Positions 1-5,661 of a DNA stretch of 8,069 bases are shown in pieces. Source of the stretch: Patescibacteria group bacterium (GTDB taxonomy: Bacteria > Patescibacteriota > Minisyncoccia > Phycocordibacterales > XYD1-FULL-46-19). A model generated the notes under the pieces. That model did no database searches and was not told the origin of the DNA. It worked only from the letters and a program-made list of their open reading frames with translations. Position 1 is the first letter of the stretch. The number at the start of each line of letters is the position of its first letter. The translations under genes were made by a program, and so were the position numbers. The DNA is taken from NCBI GenBank assembly GCA_030917625.1, contig JAUPUJ010000026.1, positions 1 to 8,069 of the forward strand. Reading direction: 5' to 3'.

Positions 1-67
1 GTGCAGGATTTGAACCTGCGACCGTTCGCTTAAGAGGCGACTGCTCTACCAACTGAGCTAACGGGGC
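1..67 (-). tRNA. tRNA-Lys (anticodon CTT), 3' end cut off by the window
   Basis: Read on the minus strand from base 67, the sequence folds as a cloverleaf. It has a 5' acceptor strand GCCCCGT, D-arm GCTC/GAGC with GG in the loop, anticodon loop CTCTTAA, and T-arm GCAGG/CCTGC around TTCAAAT. The anticodon CTT occupies bases 34-32 and reads lysine AAG codons. The D-arm and T-arm match the usual bacterial tRNA-Lys pattern. The first base pair of the anticodon stem (position 27-43) is a G-A mismatch. The last bases of the acceptor stem and the discriminator lie beyond base 1, so an encoded CCA cannot be judged. No convincing promoter is visible just upstream, so it may be co-transcribed with tRNA-Cys. 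Confidence 0.95.
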
Positions 68-90
68 AAAAGTTGTTTTAAAATATTTAA

Positions 91-194
91 GGGAATCGGT
101 CAGGAATAATTTTCTCGCCGCCGCTCGAAAATTTTCACGACCCTGACTCGCGACTCGCTGTGCTCAGCTCGTAACGCTCCGTCTTTCGATTCCC
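91..194. repeat. Nested palindromic, G/C-rich element
   Basis: GGGAATCG (91-98) and CGATTCCC (187-194) form 8-base terminal inverted repeats. Inside them GTCAGG (99-104) pairs with CCTGAC (142-147). Inside that pair AATTTTC (108-114) pairs with GAAAATT (127-133) around a 12-base G/C-rich loop. The 7-base unit GACTCGC is repeated in tandem at 145-151 and 152-158. The layout resembles the small palindromic or MITE-like intergenic elements found in many bacteria. Only one copy lies in this window, so mobility or dispersal is inferred and not seen. Confidence 0.6.
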
Positions 195-282
195 GCCCCA
201 AGACTAAATAAATTTAGTCTTTCCAGGCCTCAAAAATAAGAGCAATTTTGCTTTTATTTTTGAGGCCTGGGCGGGAATCGAA
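185..282. repeat. Inverted copy of the tRNA-Cys 3' end, split by a hairpin insert
   Basis: Plus-strand bases 185-196 (TTCGATTCCCGC) repeat the T-loop and 3' T-stem strand of the minus-strand tRNA-Cys (282-271). Bases 223-244 repeat its 3' acceptor strand plus 15 further bases, discriminator and trailer (270-249), with one mismatch in 22. Between the two parts of the copy lie 26 extra bases (197-222), largely the hairpin at 200-221. A minus-strand precursor could therefore fold its trailer back onto the 3' half of the tRNA in a long stem with one 26-base bulge, in competition with the cloverleaf. The arms are inverted, so this is not the direct repeat left by an integrase at a tRNA gene. Confidence 0.85.
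200..221. repeat. Perfect 10-bp hairpin inside the tRNA-like copy
   Basis: AAGACTAAAT (200-209) is the exact reverse complement of ATTTAGTCTT (212-221), with a 2-base loop. It sits where the copied T-stem should join the copied acceptor stem. It is not followed by a T-run of useful length on either strand, so a terminator role is doubtful. Confidence 0.8.
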
Positions 283-334
283 CCCGCGCATCGCGGTTTT
301 GCAGACCGCTGCGTTACCACTTCGCCACCAGGCC
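263..334 (-). tRNA. tRNA-Cys (anticodon GCA)
   Basis: Read from base 334 on the minus strand, the acceptor stem is GGCCTGG/CCAGGCC (334-328 with 270-264). The anticodon stem GCGGT/ACCGC encloses the loop CTGCAAA, with anticodon GCA at 302-300. The T-arm is GCGGG/CCCGC around TTCGATT. The discriminator is U73 (base 263), as expected for tRNA-Cys. The bases after it read CAAAAA, so CCA is not encoded and must be added by the CCA-adding enzyme. The 5' end is 6 bases from the rbfA stop codon, which suggests it is cut by RNase P from an infB-rbfA-tRNA transcript. It is the only cysteine tRNA in the window. Confidence 0.97.
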
Positions 335-340
335 TATTAT

Positions 341-688
341 TTATTTGTCTTTATCTTCGGCTAGTTTGTCAGACAAAATTATACCATCTATTACTTGTCG
401 ATTCTTCTCGCCATAATCTAATTCAGCGTGAAGATAAGGTAGAATTTTAAGATCGGAGTGTTCCTTAATGTATCCACGGAGTTCTTGTAGGTGGTGTTCA
501 ATAAAAGCTAGAGCGGCTCGCTCTTCACTCTCGGGTAAGACTGATATCATAATAGTCGCTTCTTTACCATTGTCAGACAAAAGACAGTCGGTGACTGTTA
601 TTAAGGATTGGCGACTAGCTTCTTGCGAAATATATTTAGCAGCCAGGGTCTTGATTCGGTCTTTAATTCTTTCTTGGCGAATATTCAT
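341..688 (-). CDS. rbfA: Ribosome-binding factor A
   Basis: A 115-residue protein of the RbfA family, a small single-domain KH-like protein that binds the 30S subunit during late 16S rRNA maturation in the cytoplasm. Family features are visible: the N-terminal helix with RIKDRIKTLAAKYI (residues 7-20), the strand LITVTD (29-34), the strand ATIMISVLP (44-52), a central helix, and the conserved end KILPYLHAELDYGEK (81-95) followed by IDGII. Length is normal for the family. It follows infB by 48 bases, the classic infB-rbfA order, and a TATAAT at 707-702 suggests an extra promoter of its own. No Shine-Dalgarno is seen before the ATG. The stop is TAA, immediately followed by tRNA-Cys. The C-terminus is short and charged. 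Confidence 0.9.
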   Translation of the reverse strand: MNIRQERIKDRIKTLAAKYISQEASRQSLITVTDCLLSDNGKEATIMISVLPESEERAALAFIEHHLQELRGYIKEHSDLKILPYLHAELDYGEKNRQVIDGIILSDKLAEDKDK

Positions 689-701
689 GAAATCTTAAAT
701 T

Positions 702-707
702 ATTATA
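702..707 (-). promoter_or_regulatory. Possible -10 box of an internal rbfA promoter
   Basis: The minus strand reads a perfect TATAAT here, 13 bases before the rbfA ATG and inside the 48-base infB-rbfA gap. The best upstream hexamer, TTGATG (732-727), is 19 bases away, so the -35 is weak. The gap is A/T-rich, and a chance match is possible. Confidence 0.4.
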
Positions 708-736
708 CATATTGAAGCAAAATTTGCATCAAATGT

Positions 737-2272
737 TTAGGAGGTAATCATTTCTATGGTTTCTAATTTGTCACCAGGGGCGATAGTGATTTTAGATTCA
801 ATCATTGTCCCAAATTGCTGGCCCTCAGCCACTTCGGTGGTGGCAATTTTTTGTTCTTGAAGTTCTACCACTTTACCGCGTCCGATTTCAATATCGCGTC
901 TAAAAATTTTAACTAGAGATCCTTTTTTAATAACTCCAGAATCTACACGTCCACCCAAAACTTGTTTGTCTTTATTTTGGCTAAAACATTTTAAGACTTT
1001 AATGGTACCGATTATTTGTTCTTCAGACACTAGAGGTCTGCGGCTAGCTATTTTTTCTTTAAGCCAATCTGTTAATTTATAAATAATATCAAAGGTAGCT
1101 ACGGTGATATTGTGTCTTTCAGCCAAATCTTTCACTCCACGGTCTTCTTTAACATGAAAGCCAACCACTAGTGGCATATCGGTTGAGCCGGCTACTAATT
1201 TTAAATCGTTGTCACTAATAGCGCCGATGCCTGAGGAGACGATTTTGAAATTTACTCGATCATCCGTAATTTTTTTTATTTCATAAATCACGGCTTCTAA
1301 AGTACCCTCGGAATCACTTTTAACCACTAATGGTACGTCAACTTTATCTTTAGAATCTTCAGGGTTAAATTTTAAATTACCAGATTTCTCACCCTTGATA
1401 AAATTCTTGAGATAATTATCAGCATCTTTTTTATTGTCGAAAGACATGAAAGCAGAACCAGCCTCGGCTGATGACGGAAAACCAAAAATTCTAATAGGGG
1501 CAGAGACGGTAACAGTTTTTTCTTGAGCCCCTAAAAAGTTTTCAATTCTTTTGATTTTAGCTACCTTACCGCCAATTCCAACATAGTCGCCCAGGTTTAA
1601 ATGCCCGTCTTTTATAATTAATGTGATTAAAGGTCCAGTTTGAGGATCTAATTTTGATTCTAAAACAAAGCCTGAAGCCATGATTTTGGGTGAAGCTTTG
1701 AGTTCTTCTAATTCTGCGACTAGCAACAAAAGGTCGAGTAAGTCGTCGATACCTTCGCCGGTTTTAGCAGAAATATTAGTTACGGGTACACTGCCGCCAT
1801 AACCTTCAACATAGACTCCAATTTCGGCTAGTTCTTGGCGAACTTTATCTGGATTAGCATTTGGTTTATCAATTTTAGTGACCGCGACCACATAAGGGAT
1901 ATTGCCTGCCTTAATTGCTTCGATAGACTCAATGGTTTGAGGTTTGACTCCGTCTTCAGCTGATACTATTAAAATAGCGATATCCGCAATGGAGGCCCCA
2001 CGACGTCGCATCTCAGAGAAAGCTTCATGGCCTGGGGTGTCTAGAAAGGTAATTTTTTTAGTCTCAGTCTCGTCCTTCTTTTGGTGTAAGACTTCGTAAG
2101 CACTAATGTGTTGAGTAATGCCACCAGCTTCACCAGCGACGATATTACTTTTTCTTATATAATCAAGGAGTGTAGATTTACCATGATCAATATGACCTAC
2201 TACAGCTATGACTGGCGGTCTTCCGGATTCATCCTTGGCAATCTTATTTTGTTGTACAGTTTTTTCTGCCAT
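737..2272 (-). CDS. infB: Translation initiation factor IF-2 (short form)
   Basis: A 511-residue GTPase that brings fMet-tRNA to the 30S subunit and promotes 50S joining. The G domain shows G1 GHIDHGKS (26-33), switch I GGITQHI (50-56), G3 DTPGH (78-82), G4 TKID (132-135) and G5 SAK (169-171). Domain II follows from about residue 195. The IF2-specific domain III is at about 310-410 (VPLVVKSDSEGTLEA). The C-terminal fMet-tRNA-binding barrel follows at about 415-511 (IGTIKVLKCF, GGRVDSGVIKKGS). The protein is much shorter than the 890-residue E. coli form because the N-terminal IF2N region is missing. G4 has Thr where most bacterial IF-2 proteins have Asn. The ATG at 2272 is kept because only about 20 residues precede the G domain. 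No Shine-Dalgarno is visible. It lies 31 bases after the DUF4446 gene, probably in the same transcript. Confidence 0.97.
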   Translation of the reverse strand: MAEKTVQQNKIAKDESGRPPVIAVVGHIDHGKSTLLDYIRKSNIVAGEAGGITQHISAYEVLHQKKDETETKKITFLDTPGHEAFSEMRRRGASIADIAILIVSAEDGVKPQTIESIEAIKAGNIPYVVAVTKIDKPNANPDKVRQELAEIGVYVEGYGGSVPVTNISAKTGEGIDDLLDLLLLVAELEELKASPKIMASGFVLESKLDPQTGPLITLIIKDGHLNLGDYVGIGGKVAKIKRIENFLGAQEKTVTVSAPIRIFGFPSSAEAGSAFMSFDNKKDADNYLKNFIKGEKSGNLKFNPEDSKDKVDVPLVVKSDSEGTLEAVIYEIKKITDDRVNFKIVSSGIGAISDNDLKLVAGSTDMPLVVGFHVKEDRGVKDLAERHNITVATFDIIYKLTDWLKEKIASRRPLVSEEQIIGTIKVLKCFSQNKDKQVLGGRVDSGVIKKGSLVKIFRRDIEIGRGKVVELQEQKIATTEVAEGQQFGTMIESKITIAPGDKLETIEMITS

Positions 2273-2303
2273 AAAATGAGTAGGGCTAATTAATATTTAT
2301 TTT

Positions 2304-2768
2304 TTAAGAAGATTGAGAGTGGTTCTTGGCCTTATCTATTGATTCTTTTTCTTCATGGGATAATTCGTAGATAGAAGAATGTTTAGATAGAGGTTTAGCG
2401 TAGACACTAACTTTGTCTCGAGAGTAAAGACTGGAAAAAACTACACCGTTACCATCTTCGTCCATAATTGAGGTAGCAAAACTTTGATTGCCGCCATGAT
2501 CACGAAAAGGATTAAAACGAACAGTGTGAGTTTTTTGTAAAGTTTTTCTCAATCTTTTGTATATATCCTCAAAAAGAGTGTCATCTTTCTTGCTTTTGTT
2601 TATTATATTGTCGACAGCAAGACCTAAATCAGCGATGACTGTTTCCAGAGAATGACCATTTTTACCGCGAAATAGCTTATGTAAACGCCATTCTAAAATG
2701 GCCACCCATAAGACCAGTAAAGCGATAACCCCCAATAACAGGTAAAACATTGTTGGTGATAGAGCCAT
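2304..2768 (-). CDS. DUF4446 family membrane-anchored protein
   Basis: A 154-residue protein of unknown function. It begins with a short N-terminus and one hydrophobic segment (about residues 8-26), then a polar helical stretch (30-80). The C-terminal part is the conserved DUF4446 block: VRFNPF (83-88), GGNQSF (92-97), GNGVVFSSLYSR (106-117), YAKP (123-126) and LSHEEKESI (136-144). The globular part is probably on the cytoplasmic side, which is inferred. The frame is also open from a TTG at 2795, but that codon overlaps a good -10 box (TATACT), so I chose the ATG at 2768. It is the first gene of the leftward unit with infB and rbfA. It occupies the position upstream of infB where nusA often stands. 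Confidence 0.82.
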   Translation of the reverse strand: MALSPTMFYLLLGVIALLVLWVAILEWRLHKLFRGKNGHSLETVIADLGLAVDNIINKSKKDDTLFEDIYKRLRKTLQKTHTVRFNPFRDHGGNQSFATSIMDEDGNGVVFSSLYSRDKVSVYAKPLSKHSSIYELSHEEKESIDKAKNHSQSS

Positions 2769-2786
2769 AAAAATATAACGATCATT

Positions 2787-2815
2787 AGTATACAACTGTT
2801 TTGACTTTTTTGCAA
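2787..2815 (-). promoter_or_regulatory. Promoter of the DUF4446-infB-rbfA unit
   Basis: On the minus strand TTGCAA (2815-2810) is followed after 17 bases by TATACT (2792-2787). The spacing is ideal for a housekeeping sigma factor. The predicted start lies about 12 bases before the ATG at 2768, giving a very short leader without a Shine-Dalgarno. The -35 hexamer is palindromic and is shared with the opposite promoter. Confidence 0.6.
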
Positions 2816-2837
2816 AAATCAGGGAAAAAGCTAGAAT
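2810..2837 (+). promoter_or_regulatory. Promoter of the cysteine desulfurase gene
   Basis: TTGCAA (2810-2815), a 16-base spacer and TAGAAT (2832-2837) form a plausible housekeeping promoter. The -10 box ends 8 bases before the ATG at 2846, so the transcript should begin at or just before the start codon (leaderless). The TTGACT at 2801-2806 is closer to the -35 consensus, but it is 25 bases from this -10. Confidence 0.55.
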
Positions 2838-2845
2838 GAATTTAA

Positions 2846-4060
2846 ATGTTTAATTTTTGGCCAAAATTTAATAAAGATCAGTCGTCTCGAATTTATTTGG
2901 ATACAGCGGCGACCACACCCTTAGATCAGGGGGTGTCATTGGCGATGCAGCCTTATTTGACTAGCGCTTTTGGTAACCCATCTAGTTTTCACGAAGAAGG
3001 CCGGGTAGCTAAGGAGGCAGTGGAAGAGGTAAGGTCTTTAATTAAGAAAAATTTACATATTGATAGTGGTCAAATAATTTTTACAAGTGGGGGCACTGAG
3101 GCTAATAACTTGGCTCTGTTAGGAGTTGCTAAAAATTATTTAGACGAGAATCAAAAACCCGGTGTTGTTATTTGTTCGGCCATTGAACATCATAGTGTTT
3201 TAGATGTTTTAAAATCTTTAGAAAGTGATGGCTTTAAATTGATTACTATTGGTGTCCATAGTGATGGATCTTTGAATTTAAAAGAATTAAAAGAAGTCCT
3301 CAGCGAACATGATGATATAGTTCTAATTTCTATGCATTATGCTAATAATGAAATTGGCACTATTTTTCCAATCAAAGAGTTATCAAAAATTATTCGCAAG
3401 AAAAGAAAAGACAATAAACAAAAATGGCCATTGTTCCATGTTGATGCTTGTCAGGTGCCAAGATTTTTAAATTTAGATATTTCTAAATTGGGTGTGGATC
3501 TGTTGTCACTTAATGCTTCTAAAATTTATGGACCCAAAGGAGTGGGGATGTTGTATGTGGGGCCTCTATTAGTGATTGAGCCTATTATATTTGGTGGCGG
3601 TCAAGAATTTGGTTTAAGATCCGGCACAGAAAATGTAGCTGGTATTGTGGGTTTGGCTTTTGCTTTAGATTTAAGTTTAAAAAATCAAGACAGAGAGTGG
3701 AATCAGGTTGCGGTCTTGAGAGATTATTTACAACAATCGATTCTAGATAAAATTCCCAATGTTTTATGCCATGGCGCAGAAGGGGAACGCTTGCCTCATA
3801 ACCTAAATGTCACATTTACTGGTGTTGATTCGGAATTGATCGCCGTTGAGCTTGATATGAAAGGATTTGCGGTCTCGGTTGGCAGCGCCTGTGCTTCTAA
3901 TCGTAAAAATGACAGCCATGTTTTAAAGGCTTTATATGGGACAGCGGCACCTATTGAGTCTTCTGTTAGGTTTACTTTGGATTCTAAAATTACCAGGAAA
4001 AATATCGATAGTTTAGTTTCAGCTCTTATAGAGATTGTAGACAGACAGAGGTCAGTTTAA
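2846..4060 (+). CDS. Cysteine desulfurase, NifS/IscS type
   Basis: A 404-residue PLP enzyme of aminotransferase class V. It removes sulfur from cysteine as a protein-bound persulfide for Fe-S clusters or thiolated tRNA bases in the cytoplasm. Visible motifs are YLDTAATTP (17-25), GNPSSFH (43-49), SGGTEANN (81-88), EHHSV with the PLP-stacking His115, ANNEIG (166-171), HVDACQ with Asp200 and Gln203, SKIYGPKG with the PLP lysine Lys226, LRSGTEN (257-263), and GSACAS with catalytic Cys349 followed by SHVLKAL. The long loop around Cys349 fits group I (IscS/NifS). The residue before Lys226 is Ser where His is usual. Length is normal for the family. No IscU or other cluster gene is adjacent, so the sulfur acceptor is unknown. 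The ATG is set by the promoter and the N-terminus; an earlier ATG at 2835 leads to a stop after five codons. Confidence 0.95.
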   Translation: MFNFWPKFNKDQSSRIYLDTAATTPLDQGVSLAMQPYLTSAFGNPSSFHEEGRVAKEAVEEVRSLIKKNLHIDSGQIIFTSGGTEANNLALLGVAKNYLDENQKPGVVICSAIEHHSVLDVLKSLESDGFKLITIGVHSDGSLNLKELKEVLSEHDDIVLISMHYANNEIGTIFPIKELSKIIRKKRKDNKQKWPLFHVDACQVPRFLNLDISKLGVDLLSLNASKIYGPKGVGMLYVGPLLVIEPIIFGGGQEFGLRSGTENVAGIVGLAFALDLSLKNQDREWNQVAVLRDYLQQSILDKIPNVLCHGAEGERLPHNLNVTFTGVDSELIAVELDMKGFAVSVGSACASNRKNDSHVLKALYGTAAPIESSVRFTLDSKITRKNIDSLVSALIEIVDRQRSV

Positions 4061-4081
4061 CTATAAGGTTTATAAATTTGC

Positions 4082-4087
4082 TATAAT
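4082..4087 (+). promoter_or_regulatory. Possible -10 box for sodA
   Basis: A perfect TATAAT lies in the 57-base gap between the desulfurase stop and the sodA ATG at 4118. Transcription would begin near 4094, giving a leader of about 24 bases with no Shine-Dalgarno. No good -35 is found 16-18 bases upstream. A second A/T-rich candidate, TAATAA (4104-4109), ends 8 bases before the ATG. Confidence 0.4.
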
Positions 4088-4117
4088 TGGATTATTGTTA
4101 GTCTAATAATTTTAAAT

Positions 4118-4732
4118 ATGCACACTTTACCTGCTTTACCATATGACTATAAGGCACTAGAGCCAGTGATAGATGGAGAAACTATGACTATTCATCACAC
4201 TAAACATCATCAGACTTATATCGATAAATTGAATTCCGCTTTAGAGTCCTACGACGAGTTGAAGACTTTATCTGTTGAAGATTTACTTTTATCTATAGAT
4301 AAAGTTCCGGCTGATATTAAAACAGCTGTTATTAATCATGGTGGAGGCCATTTTAATCACTCCTTGTTTTGGCAAATTTTAAGACCAGCTCAAGATAATA
4401 ATTTACCGGAAGGTAAGTTGGCTAAAGTTATTGATGATACTTTTGGCAGTTTCGACGAATTTAAAAAATTATTTACGGAAAAAGCTAGTGGTCAATTTGG
4501 TTCTGGTTGGGCTTGGCTTGCGATTTCTCTTGGTAAATTAGAAATAATAAGTACCCCTAATCAAAATAGCCCACTAGCAGATGGTCAAAGGCCGATTTTA
4601 GGTATTGATGTGTGGGAGCATGCTTATTACTTAAAGTATCAAAACAAAAGAGTTGATTATATAGAAAATTTCTTTTCTATCGTCAATTGGGAAAAAGTGG
4701 GGCAATTATACGAAGAATACGCAGTTTTATAA
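4118..4732 (+). CDS. sodA: Superoxide dismutase, Mn/Fe family (Mn type)
   Basis: A 204-residue enzyme that converts superoxide to hydrogen peroxide and oxygen. The metal ligands are recognisable: His26 in MTIHHTKHHQTY, His81 in GGGHFNHSLFW, and Asp164 and His168 in DVWEHAYY. Tyr34 of the active-site gateway is present. Gly77-His78 before NHS, and the Gln in TPNQNSPL (Gln149) in place of the Fe-type Gln near the second His, point to the Mn-type subfamily. The metal actually used cannot be proved from sequence. Length is normal and there is no signal peptide, so it should be cytoplasmic. It starts 57 bases after the desulfurase. A separate -10 box suggests its own promoter. Confidence 0.96.
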   Translation: MHTLPALPYDYKALEPVIDGETMTIHHTKHHQTYIDKLNSALESYDELKTLSVEDLLLSIDKVPADIKTAVINHGGGHFNHSLFWQILRPAQDNNLPEGKLAKVIDDTFGSFDEFKKLFTEKASGQFGSGWAWLAISLGKLEIISTPNQNSPLADGQRPILGIDVWEHAYYLKYQNKRVDYIENFFSIVNWEKVGQLYEEYAVL

Positions 4733-4748
4733 ACTTAAAATCATTTTT

Positions 4749-4778
4749 TTGACTTACAGGGTTGGTCACTGCTAAAAT
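4749..4778 (+). promoter_or_regulatory. Promoter of the HtrA-like gene
   Basis: TTGACT (4749-4754), an 18-base spacer and TAAAAT (4773-4778) form a good housekeeping promoter. The -10 ends 6 bases before the ATG at 4785, so the predicted transcript starts on or next to the start codon (leaderless). The preceding T-run (4744-4750) after sodA has no clear hairpin and is not called a terminator. Confidence 0.65.
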
Positions 4779-4784
4779 GAGTTT

Positions 4785-5549
4785 ATGGATGTTGAAGATC
4801 TCACAAAAAGTCAGCTAATTTTACTTACTTTGCTGGTAAGCTTCGTGACCTCGATGGCGACCGGTATTGTGACTGTGACTCTAGTTAATAATGCGCCAGA
4901 AGGCGTATCCAGAACTATTACTCATGTGGTGGAGCGAACAGTGGAAGAAGTAGTGCCTAAAACTATCACTCAAACTGCAACCGTTGTTAAAGAAGTGCCA
5001 GTTGTTGTCACAGAGGAGGAATTAGTAGTTAAAGCTATTGATAAAGTCTCGCCAGCGGTGGTGACGATTAAACAAAATATAAGACATGTCGAGGCTAAGG
5101 TTTTGGGAAGCGCTTTTCTTGCTGATGCTAAATTCGGTATTTTTGTTACAGCTCCATCGGTGGTAGAGAAAAATAAAAACTATATTGTGGTTTTAGAAAA
5201 CGGAGTTGAAATTTTAGTTAAATCAGGGGAAGTTAATTTAGGCAAAATAACATTAAAAACTATTAAGGAAGAAGATATTTTAAAATTAAATAATATTACT
5301 CCTCTAAAAATATCGGCCACTGGTCCGACGGTAGGACAGTCTGTCATTAGTTTGGCTTCTACAGCAGACAATAATCACGAAGTTTCGATGGGTATTGTTT
5401 CTTCTGTGGTTGGCGGGAGCACGACAACTCCAGGTCGTCTGGTGTCTAATGTGGCTTCATTAGACTATCTCGGCGCTCCAATTATAGACATTTATGGGGC
5501 TGTGATCGGGATAGTTACGGGGGTCAAAACGGCTGTGACTTGGAATTAA
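4785..5549 (+). CDS. Membrane-anchored trypsin/HtrA-like protein, probably inactive
   Basis: A 254-residue protein with one N-terminal hydrophobic segment (about 11-34), a Thr/Val/Glu-rich stalk (about 40-78), and a small domain shaped like an HtrA/trypsin protease. The fold signature is visible: VSPAVVTIKQ (88-97), GSAFLA (108-113), FVTAPSVV (120-127), VGQSVISLAS (183-192), SMGIVSSVVGG (201-211) and LGAPIIDIYGAVIGIVTG (229-246). The catalytic His of VTNAHVV aligns with Ser125, the Ser of GNSGGP aligns with Leu229, and no matching Asp is seen where DLAVLK is expected. It is therefore most likely a pseudoprotease, perhaps a binding or scaffold protein facing outside the cell. No PDZ domain is present. 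The ATG follows directly after its promoter. It lies between sodA and clpB, which hints at an envelope or stress role, but the function is unknown. Confidence 0.75.
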   Translation: MDVEDLTKSQLILLTLLVSFVTSMATGIVTVTLVNNAPEGVSRTITHVVERTVEEVVPKTITQTATVVKEVPVVVTEEELVVKAIDKVSPAVVTIKQNIRHVEAKVLGSAFLADAKFGIFVTAPSVVEKNKNYIVVLENGVEILVKSGEVNLGKITLKTIKEEDILKLNNITPLKISATGPTVGQSVISLASTADNNHEVSMGIVSSVVGGSTTTPGRLVSNVASLDYLGAPIIDIYGAVIGIVTGVKTAVTWN

Positions 5550-5566
5550 AACATCAGAATTTCCTA

Positions 5567-5595
5567 TTGACTCAAGGGTCTAATAATTGTATTAT
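5567..5595 (+). promoter_or_regulatory. clpB promoter P1
   Basis: TTGACT (5567-5572), a 17-base spacer and TATTAT (5590-5595) make a near-consensus housekeeping promoter. Transcription would start near 5603, giving a leader of about 59 bases. I found no CIRCE-type inverted repeat (TTAGCACTC-N9-GAGTGCTAA), so HrcA control is not supported. Confidence 0.6.
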
Positions 5596-5598
5596 AAG

Positions 5599-5635
5599 AG
5601 AATATTAATTGAATTTAGACTGGTTTCAATTATTC
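5599..5635 (+). repeat. Inverted repeat in the clpB upstream region
   Basis: TAATTGAA (5606-5613) is the exact reverse complement of TTCAATTA (5625-5632), with an 11-base spacer. With a small bulge the stem extends to GAAT (5599-5602) and ATTC (5632-5635). It overlaps the predicted P1 start and lies upstream of P2. It could be a repressor operator or a leader hairpin in the P1 transcript. Confidence 0.5.
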
Positions 5636-5649
5636 AGAGTTTTTAAATA

Positions 5650-5655
5650 TATAAT
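5650..5655 (+). promoter_or_regulatory. clpB promoter P2, -10 box
   Basis: A perfect TATAAT ends 6 bases before the ATG at 5662, the same geometry as at the HtrA-like gene. This would give a leaderless clpB mRNA. The -35 is poor: TTCAAT (5625-5630) stands 19 bases upstream, inside the right arm of the inverted repeat. Confidence 0.45.
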
Positions 5656-5661
5656 TTACCA

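Larger units (their letters stand above)
68..262. other. Structured spacer between the two tRNA genes
   Basis: This stretch has no plausible gene. Bases 68-90 are almost pure A/T. Bases 91-200 are 62 G/C out of 110, well above the AT-rich surroundings, and are packed with inverted repeats. Bases 200-221 form a perfect hairpin. Bases 223-262 are the mirror of the tRNA-Cys 3' end and trailer. In the direction of tRNA transcription no hairpin is followed by a T-run, so I see no standard intrinsic terminator and the two tRNAs may share a precursor. The spacer could be a structured RNA trailer, a dispersed palindromic element, or both. Confidence 0.7.

Noticed and set aside
171..198. Remnant of a second tRNA on the plus strand
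   Set aside because: GTAACGC (171-177) and the T-arm-like strand resemble tRNA-Cys parts, but no D-stem, anticodon stem or acceptor pairing can be formed. The inverted-copy explanation covers the longer match.
200..270. Intrinsic terminator after tRNA-Cys
   Set aside because: In the minus direction neither hairpin is followed by a T-run; the next bases are AAAGAC and GGGG.
185..282. Integrase attachment site at tRNA-Cys
   Set aside because: Integration leaves a direct repeat of the tRNA 3' end. Here the copy is inverted and adjacent, and no integrase gene is present.
2769..2795. Longer DUF4446 protein starting at TTG 2795
   Set aside because: The TTG overlaps the predicted -10 box TATACT, so it would not be transcribed from that promoter. 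The ATG at 2768 leaves the membrane segment and domain intact.
5550..5661. CIRCE element upstream of clpB
   Set aside because: The inverted repeat present (TAATTGAA/TTCAATTA) does not match the CIRCE consensus in sequence, arm length or spacing.
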